DNA from: Plasmodium brasilianum
Taxonomy: Eukaryota > Apicomplexa > Aconoidasida > Haemosporida > Plasmodiidae
Direction: 5' to 3'
Length of the DNA stretch: 64,000 bases
Assembly (NCBI RefSeq): GCF_023973825.1
Contig: NC_090125.1
Span: forward strand, 2,130,928 to 2,194,927
Notes under the pieces: model-generated
Databases searched by the model: none
The model's input: the letters and a program-made list of their open reading frames with translations, nothing else
Told to the model about the DNA's origin: nothing
Shown: positions 26,593-39,558 of the stretch, in pieces
Layout of the letters: each line of letters starts with the position of its first letter
Numbering within the stretch: position 1 is the first letter of the stretch
Translations under genes and position numbers: made by a program

Positions 26593-28469
26593 TTTTTCGA
26601 ATATATTTCTTCTTTTTGAATAAAAATTAGTAAGAATAATTTATGAGCTCACTTTCGGGTAGAGCAAAAAGGGGATATACAAAAGTACATTTTTACATAT
26701 TTTAAAGCAACGCATGCTGAAATGCACACATCTATATATATATATATATATATACATGTATGCATACATAACAATATTTTTATATGTGTCATAGAAATAT
26801 AAAATATATGCCGTACGTAATATTTATTTAGCTGTATACACAATAATTGGAAGCCCGAATAAAAAGGAAAAAAGAAAAAAGGACAAAACAACAAATGAAT
26901 TATAATAAAGAATTTATAAAAATAGGATACAGAGGGAAATATAAGTAAAATAAGCAGAGATCCATGGTGTGATGTATTGACAATGCGTTAATATGAAAAT
27001 TTAGTAAGAGCAGGAAAAAAATGTAGAAAATAAAATGGGAAAAGATGCTTATTACATTAAAATATAAATAACAGAAGAAAAAGCGTAAATGTTATAGAAG
27101 GGAAAATAATTGCGTACCATTTTGTTATAATTATAGTAATATTATAAAATGTGTTTATGCAGCACTATCATTTTATTATTAGTACGATAAATTACTTAAA
27201 AGGATAAGGACTTTTATGTGAAACTATTCGTTTATATACTTTTTTCTTTCTACTTTTGCACATAAAAAAAAAAAAAAAAAAAAAAAGTGGATAAGGAAAC
27301 ATTTTAACTTTGTCATCATGAAAAAGCATAGTCGGTGAATACATGAATATTTTACATGAAAAAAATTGAGTAAAATACTACAAAATAGAGTGAAAGTATT
27401 GATTGTGTATATAAACCCATATATTCTTAAAAAAACAGAAAATTACTTTTAGACACATTTGAAAAATATGTATCATTTCTTCAAAAAAAATATGAAAAAA
27501 AAATAATATGGCAATAAATAAAAACCTAAAAAGGTAAGGTAGAGTCATGTTAGACATTTAAAAAATTTTATTAATTTAAAAAAAGAAAAAAGACTGAAAG
27601 TTTTATCAGAAATTTAAAACATGAAAGAAAAAGAAAATGCTAAAATGAGGAAAAAATGGAAATGAAATGGAAGCGAAGTGAACGCGAAAAGAAACTAAAA
27701 GCAAAGAAAGCAGTAAAGTAACAGAAAACGAACAAAATGTTTATTAAAAAAATTCAACATATTAATTTTTTTAGTATGCTCCATTCTATATTTAATACAC
27801 GCAAAAAAAAAAAAAATAATAAATAAGCAAAATTACCTTTAAGAATTGTAGCTAGAATTTCTGAAATGGGGTTAAATATTGTAAAAAAAAAAAAAAAAAA
27901 AAAAGAGTTGTATATTAAATTTGAAATATGCTAAATACTACGATGAATTGTAGCTGCTAATAATACATATGAATATATTTGTATAATATATATGCATATA
28001 ATATTCTTGTGTTAATATGTTGTAGTTTATTTTACCTTTTTTTGGTCATTTTGAGACATCCTTAACATTTTTGAAAATTTTATTCTTTTAATGTTTCTTT
28101 GTGATAATTAATATGATAATAAAATCCTTAATAAACTGTTAGAGCTAAATAATATTTTATACCTAAAAGTAAAAAAATTCACTATGAATAATTTTAGTGT
28201 TGCAAAAAATAGGTTTTAATTATTCACTTGCAAATGTATATACACAAGAAATGTTGTATTCTTGGTAATATCTTCACATGTATCTTAAATTGTTAAATAT
28301 AAAAAAGAAAAGAAAATGCATAGGAGCAAGTAATGGAAGTCTTTCTTATTTATTTGGTAAAAATTTTTTTTTTTTTTTATTTTGAAAGAGATAATAAGGT
28401 AAAAATATGTTCTTCTAAGTAGTCCTAATTTGTTTTCAATAAGTATGTTTTAAAATTAAATTATTCAAA
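26593..28469. promoter_or_regulatory. Divergent intergenic region between dynein and plasmepsin VIII
   Basis: The 1.9 kb gap is bounded by two start codons facing away from each other, so it must carry both promoters. It has (TA)n near 26733-26752, poly(A) runs near 27265 and 27882, and purine-rich stretches near 27600-27740. I recognise no open frame and no defined transcription-factor site with confidence. Confidence 0.6.
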
Positions 28470-31279
28470 ATGAATATTCCGTTTTCCCTTTTTGTTTTAC
28501 TTTTTTCAACTGTTCATTTTCTTGTAAAATCTTCAAAGGAGAATTTACGGGTGTCTAAATATAGCAATTCAGGTATTTATTCTATATTTAGTAAAACGAA
28601 CTCAGTAGCATATCTGTCTATATATATATATATATATATATACACTTGTAATCATATGTATATGTATACATATATATATGTACGTGTTCTTTAAAACATA
28701 AACCTTTTTATTTCAAAAAATATAAAATATAATTTATTATTATTACAAAGAAAAACATTATAAATTAAATTTTAAGAATAATAATAGAGGAATTTCCACA
28801 ATAGTACTAAAGGGAGGTTACATCAATAGACAGTAAAAATATAATATTCTATTATACGACTTGAAGTTTCATCCTTTTGTTTATTCTAAATATATGTTTT
28901 TCTCTTATTATAATATTAACTTCATGGTTTGTTCTTTCATTTTTATATATTATTCGAAAATAAAAGTAAATTTTATTTCATCAAAGGAAATTTAAAAAAT
29001 AAAAAAAAAAAAAAGATAATAGTTTAAATATATTTCATATATTATTGCGTATCCTTAATTTTTTTTTTTTTTTTTTTTTTTGAATTGTAAAGATTTATTG
29101 GTGAAATAAGTATTGGAAGCCCACCCCAGTCATTCAAGGTTCTGTTTGACACTGGTTAATAGAGAAAGGAAAAGGAAAAAAAAAATTACGCACACGTGCT
29201 CTTGTATATTTAAGTATGTCATGTATGAGTAGGTAATTAAATATATGCATATATATATATATATATTTAAGGCAGCACAAATCTATGGATTCCTTCGAAA
29301 AACTGCTACACAAAGGCTTGTTACAACAAAAGAAAATATGATCATAAAATTTCTAAAAATTACAAACTAGTCCAAAGAAAAACCCCTGCTGAAGTCTTTT
29401 TTGGAACGGGGAAAATTCACATTGCTTATGTGTCCGACGACATTCATATCGGAGATATTAAGTAATAAACATAAAAAACATAATGAACAAATACTCCTAT
29501 AGAACAAAATAAAAATGTGTAACGGATGAATTTTTAATTTTATTAACATTTTATAGAGTAAAGAACCAAGAGTTTGGTGTAGCTAGCTACATATCAGATG
29601 ACCCTTTTTGCGATATGCGTAACAAAATAGAAGAAAAAAAAAAAAATATATATATTTCTTAATTTTAGCGCCTAAAATTATGAAACACCCAAACAAGATT
29701 ATTTTAACTTTTCTTTCAATTTTTATTTTCAGAATTTGACGGTTTATTTGGATTAGGAATTTCAGATGACAAAAAAGGAAAAAAATTAATATATGACAAT
29801 ATACCGAAGAATAGATTAAAAAAAAATATTTTCTCAATTTATTATCCCAAAAATGTTGAGGATAATGGTGCAGTCACATTTGGAGGATACGATAAAAAGT
29901 AAGGAGAACAAACGAAGGAAGATTTATATAAGTAAAAATGTATATATACATAGATATATGTATATGTGAGTATATATATGTGCATATAAAGGTATGAATA
30001 TATAGATCCACTACTTTAGCTAAAGATCCTAATAGATATATATGTGTACAATTTTTTGTCAAGATTTATAGAACCAAATTCAAGCATAGATTGGTTTGAT
30101 GTTTCTTCTAAAAAATATTGGGCAATCAAAATGGTAATGTGAATAAGTTTATCGTAGATGTAAATATAATATGAAAAAGAAAATCATACATTATAAACGT
30201 AATATTGTAAATACAGGTTGGGCTAAAAATTAATGGTGTGTTTTTAGACGTATGCTCAAAAAATAACGGTTCACATAAAACTATAAAAATCGAACAAACG
30301 AGAATGGATGTACATAGCACTGAGTGTTCAGTTGACTTATCAAATTCTACATCTTTTATTTTTTTTTTCGTTTTTGATTTTTTGAGTATTTATACATATA
30401 TATATATATATATATATATTACTTGTAGGAGGATACTGTGAAGCGGTAATTGATACGGGAACGTCGAGTGTCGCTGGGCCAAAGGAAGGTATATTATTTT
30501 ACTTTTTTTTTTTTATATTTTAGCAAAAACATTATTATATGAACATATGATCTATAAATACGCATTTTCTAGATTTAATATTATTAAGTAGATTACTAAA
30601 ACCTGGAAAAACATGTCATAATAGAGCTTTACTAAAAAACTTTTCCTTCGTTTTATGTGATGAAAATGGTATTTAAGTAATTTTAAGAATACAATTTGAT
30701 AATACATAAAAATTGGTATTAATATAGTACTATATATGTTTTTATTTAATAGGAGTACAAAAAGAATACGAGTTGACACCTGACGACTATATTGTTAATT
30801 CTTTCAGGATTGACCCTATTTTAAAATCACCATGCAACTTTGCTTTCATGCCAATTAATATTTCTTCAGATAATGGATATTTATACGTACCTAGATTATT
30901 AACATATATAACAGAAACTTGCATATATAACACATATAACATATACATACATATAAATATGTGTGTTTATACTTGTGAGAAGGATGTAATATATAAAAAC
31001 AAAAGTGCTAATACATATTTTTACTTTTATAGATTCTTGGACAAATATTTTTACAAAAATATTATGCAATATTTGAAAAGGATAATATGAAAATTGGTAT
31101 TGTTAAAGAGAAAATAAATGTGCTCACTTTATATTCTTAGTATTCCCAACTTAGATACACACTCCTTACAAACACACATATATTTAAGTAAACGTATATG
31201 TATACTTTATGTGAAATGAAAAATTATATCACTATAACACTCTTTGTTTTCTTTTTTAGGATTAGCTAAGTCAATTTAA
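28470..31279 (+). CDS. PMVIII: Plasmepsin VIII (aspartic protease)
   Basis: Pepsin-family protease. Thirteen exons join in frame to 386 residues: 28470-28572, 28751-28832, 29093-29154, 29272-29461, 29557-29618, 29733-29898, 30064-30133, 30217-30268, 30429-30488, 30573-30668, 30753-30886, 31033-31096, 31260-31279. The length matches the roughly 385 residues I recall for P. falciparum PMVIII. An N-terminal hydrophobic signal (IPFSLFVLLFSTVHFLV) is followed by a short pro-region. Both catalytic motifs are present: VLFDTGSTNLWIPS, split between exons 3 and 4, and AVIDTGTSSVAGP. Supporting family motifs are FDGLFGLG, VTFGGYD and the C-terminal ILGQIFLQKYYAIFEKD ending GLAKSI. The exon 8 donor (GTTCAC) and the exon 3 donor (GTTAAT) are non-consensus, so those joints are slightly less certain. 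In P. berghei the orthologue is reported to act in sporozoite egress and motility in the mosquito (from memory). Confidence 0.93.
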
Positions 31280-31291
31280 TTATATTCTCTG

Positions 31292-31324
<33 letters not shown>

Positions 31325-31675
31325 CCCTCCTTACATTGAGAATACATAACAGTTTTGATATCATTATCTATTTGCTTTTCTAGAGATGTTTTTTTAATTT
31401 TTTTTTTTTTTTTTAATTTGTCTATTTGTCAAAAATCATGACTACTATATATATGCTGTAGAAATTTTAAAATTAAAATCGTAAAACCAAATGAAACAAA
31501 AATTCTAATGAATGATATATCTTGTAATAAATTTATTAAATATTTATAAACTGTTAATATTATTTCTATTCATGTATAATAAAATTAAGACACTGTAACA
31601 ACGATTTTCACTGAATCGCAATTTAATACATACATTTATAAATACATACGTAGATACCCATATGTTGACGGTAAA
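31280..31675. other. Intergenic gap after plasmepsin VIII
   Basis: Short AT-rich spacer between two plus-strand genes. It carries long poly(T) runs near 31293-31324 and 31398-31414. No frame or RNA feature was recognised. Confidence 0.6.
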
Positions 31676-33206
31676 ATGATTAGGAAAAGAAAATCAAAGA
31701 TAACAGAACAGGAGGAGGTGAAAGAAAATAAACAAAATGAATTAATGGAAGGAGCATATTTGTTTAATAAAAAGGATTCCTCTATAAAAAGCATGGAAGA
31801 GATATTCGTTGAAGGGGAGTGCCAAGACATAAAATATACTGAATCTAAAAAATTAAACAAACATGTGAATACTTTATCTACTTCTAATAATAACAATAAT
31901 AATGATGCAGAAAATAAAAATGGTAAGGAGCGAAAAGATAAAAACATTGAAAATGTGGAAAATCCCCTTACAGTGAGTCTTACGAATTCTGAACAAAATG
32001 AACATATAAATGATTTAAAAAATGAAACAAATGGAAATTATAAAAATAGTGAAATAATATTTAAAGGAATTGATGAAATATGTGATAAATACGATAAGGA
32101 GGTACAAAATCTGCTAGAAAATTTTGAATTTCTCAGTTTTTCACGGTTGTTTAAAAATCCATTTGATGCGACAATTAGCAGAGATGAGAAAATGTAGAGA
32201 TAAATTAAAATTAGTACTCTCATTCGTTTTGTGAATATATATATATAAATATATATATGATACCTATGTATGTAGATATGTCTTCTTCACACTGCAACGT
32301 TTTTCCCTTATTTTCACTTTCAAGTGTTAGAATTTTTTACTATTCTGGCTTTTCCTTTTTGCCATATTTGGGGTGGGTCATAGGTAGGAATGTAATGTTT
32401 ATAAATAAACATATATTTTTATAAATGTTTTATCTCTGCTACTGTTACATTCGCTACTACCGCCAGCATTATAGTTTTATTTCATTCGACTGGTATTTTC
32501 CAATATTTTTTAGCTTCAATTTATGGATCATTTTGCAAAAGGAAAAATGATAAGAATATTATTTCGGTAAAGGATAATACGAACAACTGTGTAGAATATT
32601 TGAATATATTTTTTTAATTATATTACAAAATTCTTAATATTTATTATTTTTTGTTAATATTTCTTTTTATTCCTAGTTAAGAATTATAAGCTCCATTCAA
32701 TGCGCCTTTTTTGGGTTAATTATTATTCTGTTATTGGCAGTGATGAACAGTTAATATAGAAAATTTACAAATACACGTATATATTCTTATATATACATGT
32801 GCATATAAGTAAATGCATATATATATATATATATATATGTATATGTATAAGTATATGTATATGTATATGTATATGTTTTTTTTATGGAATATTATAAGTT
32901 TTTCAATTTTTTCTTTTTCAAAAGTGAACAATCGGAGTACTTTACAGTGCAAATATGAAGGGGTTTCATTTAAAAAAAGTAAAAATAAGATAAAAAAAAG
33001 AACCATAAAAAAGTAATTTTCTCATCATTTCTACCTTTCGCTCGTCTTTTTTTTTCTTTATTTTTAATTTTAGAGTTAGTAAAAGACGCTAAATACAACG
33101 TTGTATTTTTTGGACCAATGAGCACAGACGACTGGATGAAATCGAAACTAGCAAAAAGTACAATTCGCATTAGTACAGATGTAAAGAATATATGCATAAT
33201 TTTATG

Positions 33207-33255
<49 letters not shown>

Positions 33256-34743
33256 GAATAACTGCATACATTTTATACCACAAAACATATAGTTGCTGAA
33301 GATTTACAATTTAACATTTATACTGTGAGTTACCCTAATATTAAGAATCACATAATAAAAAGAAAAAAGAATACTTTTTTGAAAGATGCTCTAGCATGTG
33401 CCAAATTGAAATATTCAAAAGTTATCCTATTTTCGTTTCAAATACAAAGTGCTTTAGATTTCGTTATCCCATTCCTAGAAGTAATAAGCTACATATAAAA
33501 GTATAAACAAATTATGTTAGTTATTCTATTTCTTTCTTTTTTTTTTGGTGAAAAAATAGTAAAAGTTGGTAAAAAAAAAAAAAAAATTAAAAGGAAAATT
33601 AAAAGTAAAAGTAAAATTATAATTAAATTTAAAAATAAAAATATAAGACAAAATGAAGTAAAAACATAGGTTCCATTTTTTTAAGAAAAGTGAAATTCTC
33701 GGATTTTTAAGTTTTTTGAAAAAGTTCCCGAAAAATGTAAGAAAGAAAAAAAATATACATACGTAAAATTCGTACATATATATATGTATGTATATACGCA
33801 CATGCAAACTTGCGCAAGAGAACAAACTAACAAGTTACATATTTCTTGAAAAAATTAAAAACTATTTTATTCACGAAGACGCCAAGTGTAGAGAACAAAG
33901 GAAAAGAAAACATAATTTATTTTGCCCCTATGGAAAAAAATATATACGATATTTACAGCTCTATAACGTTGAGGATGTGTCAGAATGAGCATAAAAAATA
34001 TTATAACATTTTATATATAGTGCAACACAGTTTTAATAAATATCGGATTAGATGTGCGGTAAGAGAAATAAAATATATAATATATAATAATTAAATCGAT
34101 AATTATGGTAACATTTTTATTGTTCTTACTTTTTATTTTACTTCATTCTTTGTGTTTTTTATTGTTTTATATTAATATATTTTTAATTAGAGTTTCATCA
34201 ACATTTAGACATTCGAACAATATTACTGCGTATATTTAAATCTTTATACTTTCATCTAAATTTATGCATGTATACTAATCATCTTCTAATGGGACCGTAA
34301 TGTTGGTACTTTCTCATTATACATTCTTTGTCGAATCCCATGAGCATACAAGTACATATATACTCAAGATGTATGCCTTTCCCCACGAAATGAATAACTG
34401 TGAATTTTTTTTTTTTTGTCACTCCCCTCTTTTTCTCATTGTTCTTCCTATTTAATATGAGATATATAAAATTTATATTCACGTTTTTCCACTAATTATA
34501 ACATAGAAAAACCTGGCAGAAGACTACAGTATAATTGTAAATAATTTTAACTTTAACACTATCGGCGTTGAGGAAAAAGAATCTAAATATGATGATGATG
34601 ATTTCAATGAAGTAACAGATGACTTTTATCAATACTTGGCATTTGTTCGAGATATTATTTCCCAGAAAAATTTAGAATTTTATAGGAAAATGTTATGCAA
34701 AAATACTTTGTGTGAATCTAAAGGATCTGTGTGTGTTCTTTAA
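31676..34743 (+). CDS. Single-pass (type II-like) membrane protein of unknown function
   Basis: Multi-exon gene reconstructed by phase: 31676-32193, 32542-32566, 32677-32749, 32925-32978, 33074-33172, 33293-33480, 33686-33736, 33879-34058 and 34507-34743, giving about 474 residues. The first 180 residues are hydrophilic, Lys/Glu/Asn-rich and presumably cytosolic. Exon 3 encodes one hydrophobic helix (CAFFGLIIILLLAVMN) after a basic stretch. Beyond it is a compact mixed-composition region including VVFFGPMSTDDWMKS, YSKVILFSFQIQSALDF, NIIYFAPMEKNIYDIY and an acidic stretch, ending with two cysteines near the C-terminus. No family recognised. The 25-nt and 51-nt exons and the start of the 33879 exon are the weakest joints; an alternative reading extends that exon upstream with KKLKTILF. 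The predicted topology (basic N-side, one helix, folded C-side) suggests a luminal or surface domain; this is inference. Confidence 0.7.
33210..33252. repeat. (TA)n microsatellite
   Basis: Uninterrupted TA run of about 43 bases in the intron between the 33074 and 33293 exons of the membrane-protein gene. Confidence 0.9.
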
Positions 34744-35345
34744 CAAAGGTGAAAAAAATAAACTATATATTTTTTTTTTTTTATATGTTTTTATTAAAAA
34801 TGTTTTGTTTTAAACATTATAAAGAAAAATTATTTGTTCCTCATATTTTAAAGTTATTAAATATATTAAAAAAAAACTATAGCGCATTACATAAAAAATT
34901 ATTTATTTGAACACTCAGATGTATACATACATATGGTACATATATGTATATATATATATATAATGAAAAAAAGGAAACCTTTACTTTCATATATTCCTTC
35001 CTGGAACATTGTGGTATATTTCGAATTAAAAACAGAAAGAACAATAAAATAATGTATTTTGTGAGAACACGTGTAGCTTCCACTACTTTTTAGACGTCCG
35101 TAAAAACAAAATGTGTTTGGGGTATACACACACGCATATATATATATATATATATACATGTACGCGCTTCTTACATTGTTAAGTGTTTCCTATTAGAAAA
35201 ATCTGTTATTCCCCCCTATGTAGAATAACTTAACGAATAATTTGGTGGGGTGTTAAATGCATATATGCGTGTATACAGTGATTAAAATGTATATAAAATA
35301 AATGGGTAAAAAAAGCACACACAAAAAAAAAAAAAGATGTAACCT
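34744..35345. other. Convergent intergenic gap
   Basis: AT-rich spacer between two genes that end towards each other. It holds short (TA)n tracts near 34947 and 35140. The two overlapping minus-strand frames here (34877-35159) are microsatellite-driven and not called. Confidence 0.6.
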
Positions 35346-38300
35346 CTACAAAATGTAAATTATATCATCAAATCTTAAGACGCATTTTTCATTAGGTTTT
35401 GTATAAATGTAAAAAGGTATATGTTTATCTCCTTTTCTATATAAAGCAATAGTTATAATATTTTTTTGGGATAAGAAGTAGAAAATATCACGAAATGTTT
35501 TGACCTTCTTAAAAGAAAAATCAAAATACTTAATTATATTAGATAAACGTATTATACTGATGTGTTTTATTAGATATTTCAATGTGTTATTACACACTGA
35601 AAATTTAGTAAAACTTTTATGATGAGTCATAAAATTATACAACATAGTTTCACAAATTATATTACTAGAATAAAATAGGGAAGAATTAACATAAGGAAAA
35701 AAATCACTATAAGAAAATTTTTTTTCCCTTAATTTTATCATTTTATTTTCCTCAAGAAAAATAACATTAGAATGGTTAATTAATTCTGTAATTATATTAT
35801 TTATGTAATAAGTCTTTTTTCTTTTTTTCAGCAAGTGTTTAATTTTTCTTGTTAATATTATATTATTCATATCTGTTTCATTTATTTCATCTATATTACG
35901 TACTTCAGTAGGTAAAATTAATATATAATCCGCCTGAACCAAACCAGCATTTAATAAATTATAGTCATCCAAAGATTTACATTTTATAAAAACAGTATGA
36001 TATTTGTTCAAGTCGCATATATTAATAGACGGTATTTCATGAGTTAATATTATAATGTTAAATTTGTATTTTTTATTTATTCTTTTAATTACTTGAATAA
36101 TATGTGATGAATAATTTATTATTAATAAAATTCTCTTATTATTTTTGACAAAATACTTTTCACGAGCTTCCACATATGAGCAGGCAACTGCACTTTTTTT
36201 TAATGAAGAATTAAAATTTTTTACATTCATTTTTTTTTTTTTAAAATTTCTTCTCTATTCCTAAAATTGTAAGGGTCATTTAACATGAAGTAATTATTTA
36301 AAAATATCTTCTTCTTTAATTTTTTTTTATAATAAAAATTATTGTCACACTTTTGTAATAATTCTGAGTAATATGTATTCAATGGTTTATTATCAATAAT
36401 ATTATATTTTAAAAAACTTGGACATTTTTTCCTTCTTTCCATATAATTCATTGAATCATCCTTTACGTAGAGCTGCTTTTCCATATTAACATATCCGTTT
36501 GTGTTACCTTTACTGCAAGATCTAGAATAAGAATAGTTGAAGCAACTTGATACAGCATTATTATAACAGTTCAAGGTGTTATTGTCATTACATTTATAAG
36601 CATTATAATTGTATGTATTACATTTTGCATTCATATGCTCCTTCAAATTTAATGAATCGTGTCTATTTTCCACTTCTTCACTTATAATTTTTTTAAACCC
36701 TTTTTCAAAATAATAACTTTTCCTAGTGAAAATTCTAGAAATTCTGTAAGTGTTAAATAAATCGTGATAGTTTATCGCTGTTACATTTTCATTCTTGGTA
36801 ATCAAACTTTTACTCTTCATAGAAGACACGGTACGTGTATTTTTCTTTAGGTTTGTAGGTAAATCTTTGCTAAAGGTTTGTTCAGTTTTTATGACAGATT
36901 TTAAATCATACGAAATTTTATCTTCTTTTTTACTTTTAATTTCAAATAGCCAAAATAGACTTTTTGCTTTTGATAAATATTTTATAACTTTTTTAGAATT
37001 TGCAATTACTATACATTTATCATTCTCCTTCATGGAATAATTTTTTCCTAGCAAATTTAGGTAACATTCTACCTTTTTGTTACTTTTATTTATATTATTA
37101 TCATATCTACATATATTTGTTTTGGTTTGAACTCTGTTATAGTCCAAATTTTTTAAGTCTTTAAGATATTTTTCACTATCAATCGAGTGTTTTCGCTTCA
37201 TTTTATTATCCCCAATATTATTGCTAATGTTTATGCATATATTAGCAGAATGTTCTTCCTTTGTTAATTTATTTTTTTTTCTCATAAGAATATTATTCCT
37301 TTGAATTTTTCCCGTATGCTGGCAATTTTGAGAGTGAATTGTTTCATAGGTTCCCCTATCCCACACATCATTATTGGATTCATATTGCTTCCATGTGTTG
37401 GCATATTCATCCTTATCACATATTTTTAGTAAATTCGTTTCTTTTTCTATACACCTTTGTTTATACAATTTTCCTGTATCATACCCATTTTCTTTCTTAC
37501 TGGAATTGTACCGATTTATATTTCTGGCGTGTTGTATACAATTAAGTGGATTAACATACTTGTTCAGTAAGTGCAACTGTATAAATTTAAATTTTTTTTT
37601 TTTTTTTTTTGATTTTTTTTAATTATGTTAGCTATCTTATCCTTAAAAAAATATATATTTTTATTTCTATGTTTATAGGTGTTATTCATAGTATCCGTTT
37701 CAATACCTATAAGTATAATACCAAGCGAGTCGTATAATTTATGAAACAATTTGTCGAATTTTAATCCAACCATATTTTCATGAACGAAAAAGGAAAATAT
37801 TTTCGCTCTAGAACCTCTATTAAATTCGCGTACATATTTAATGGACGTAAATGAATGTATATTGTCAAAATTATAAGAATTTTCATCATAATCATAAGCT
37901 GTAAACAAATTTAAAATTAATGTTATAAACCCAGGATGCTTAATGTTTTTAGCTATTAAGGATTGTTTTAAGTTAACTATAATAAAATTCTCAGATCCAA
38001 TAGATCGAACAATGTTTGAAACACATTTATTTCTTAACTCAATAACAGCATTTTTTTTCCCCTGTAGAAAATTTTTCAAGATTAATAATCTTGTAAAAGT
38101 TTTTGTATCTATGTTATAACGTCCACTATTAAATTTATCAGAAAATAAGAATAAGTAATAAGCATTTTGAGCATTTACACTATATAATAAATTAGTAATT
38201 TGTTTTTCATTAAAATCAAAATTTTTAATATACAGAGATATGCAAAAGTGAGAGGCTATTTTTATTTGCTCATTATAGAAACTTATTGGATAAGTAGTTA

Positions 38301-39558
38301 GAATATGAAATTTCAATTTGTTTCCATATGCAACGGATTCGTAAAGGAAAATATTTAATTGGTGCGGCTCAACATCACCAATTAATAGAATAAATTTTTT
38401 CCTACTCATACTAATTTTTCCGTAAGTGTTTTTTTTAGAAAAAATGGAAATTATTAAATCATTAAATTGTATTGGGACCCAAACAAATGTCCAAAATATA
38501 AAAAAAATGCATACCACTTTACTTAATTTATTAATAGGAAAAATATCTCCATATCCAACTGTTGATATAGATATTATAGAGAAATAGAAATAGTCTAAAT
38601 AGCTATTAAGAAAGTAACTAAAATTTCCATGTTTCAAGTTATAAGGATGAATAGCTTGAATAGTATAAATAGTTGAGGCGAATGCGTTACATAGTAACAC
38701 CACTCCTAATACAATTCTGATAATTTTAATTTCTGTATGTGTTAGGAGAGAATTTTGTTCTACTCTTGTATATGATACATTTAAAAATATTTTTATATTT
38801 CTTAGAAACCCCATCACGAAATATACATCAATTTTATTGTCGATAACAAAAATATAATTAGAAAAAAAAAAAATACTTGGTGCACTAAAAAACAAATCTA
38901 TTAACAATTTAGATTTCATTACATAAAATTTAGATTTATTGTAACTAAGAATAATCATAATTAAATCAATATAAGATGATGATAATAGAATAATTAAAAT
39001 TTCATATATATATTCTGGTATTTTATCAAAACTCCATATAATGTCATATTTATCTCTTCTCCAATAGTATAAACTAATGTACCATATTACAGCATATAAT
39101 ATATCTCTTATATTACATAAATAATAATTAAATATGCTATTATATATTTTTAGCATATACAATTCCAATGTTTTATGTTTTTTTTTTAAGGCGTAATAAG
39201 CATTCTGAAAAAAGAATTCCTTAATCAATTTTTTATACTCAAAATCATCCGATTCTACCATGGTTGCATTTATATTCCTATTTATTTTATTAAGGTTAAA
39301 TAAAGTCAGGAAGTTTTTTCTTTTACATTCTTTAAAAATATATATGTCCATGAAAAATATACAATATATTGCTAGTAGAATTATTTTTAATGTAAGACCT
39401 ATTATTATACATATTATCCCGCTTATAAAGTTAACACTGTTATTAGAATTATATAGCAGTTTCATTATATACAAACCATTCAGAAAAATAAGAAAATATT
39501 TTGAAATGTTTTTCACTAAAAAAAATATATCATAAATAGACAGTAATCCTCTTTTCAT
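35346..39558 (-). CDS. K2: Potassium channel K2 (Kch2-like), frame interrupted at two poly(A) runs
   Basis: Voltage-gated-like/BK-type K+ channel subunit of the parasite membrane. Reading right to left, the first frame (39558-37564) encodes several hydrophobic helices, a pore with the selectivity filter STVGYGD (about residue 333) and the following helix (VVCIFFIFWTFVWVPIQF), then a first RCK-type Rossmann domain (KFILLIGDVEPHQLNIFLYE). The second frame (37576-36227) is a long Asn/Lys-rich linker. The third (36230-35346) is a second RCK-like domain (KRILLIINYSSHIIQVI, ADYILILPTEVRNIDEI). The three frames abut at runs of 19 and 13 A (coding strand); adding one A to each rejoins everything to about 1,404 residues, close to the roughly 1,460 I recall for P. 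falciparum K2. An intron does not fit: no donor of the right phase lies before the run. Most likely under-called homopolymers; a real lesion or slippage is possible. Confidence 0.88.
36230..36242. repeat. 13-base poly(T) (coding A13) at K2 frame break
   Basis: The coding frame of the K2 linker runs into TGA just after this run. One extra A would read Lys4 then straight into MNVKNF, the start of the second RCK region. Confidence 0.85.
37592..37610. repeat. 19-base poly(T) (coding A19) at K2 frame break
   Basis: The channel frame leaves this run in the wrong register and stops at 37564. With 20 A the frame continues as FKFIQLHLLNKYVNP into the linker. Confidence 0.85.

Noticed and set aside
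37564..37640. An intron explaining the K2 frame break
   Set aside because: The only nearby donor-like GT (in the conserved IGIE segment) is in the wrong phase for the acceptor after the A-run and would remove conserved residues.
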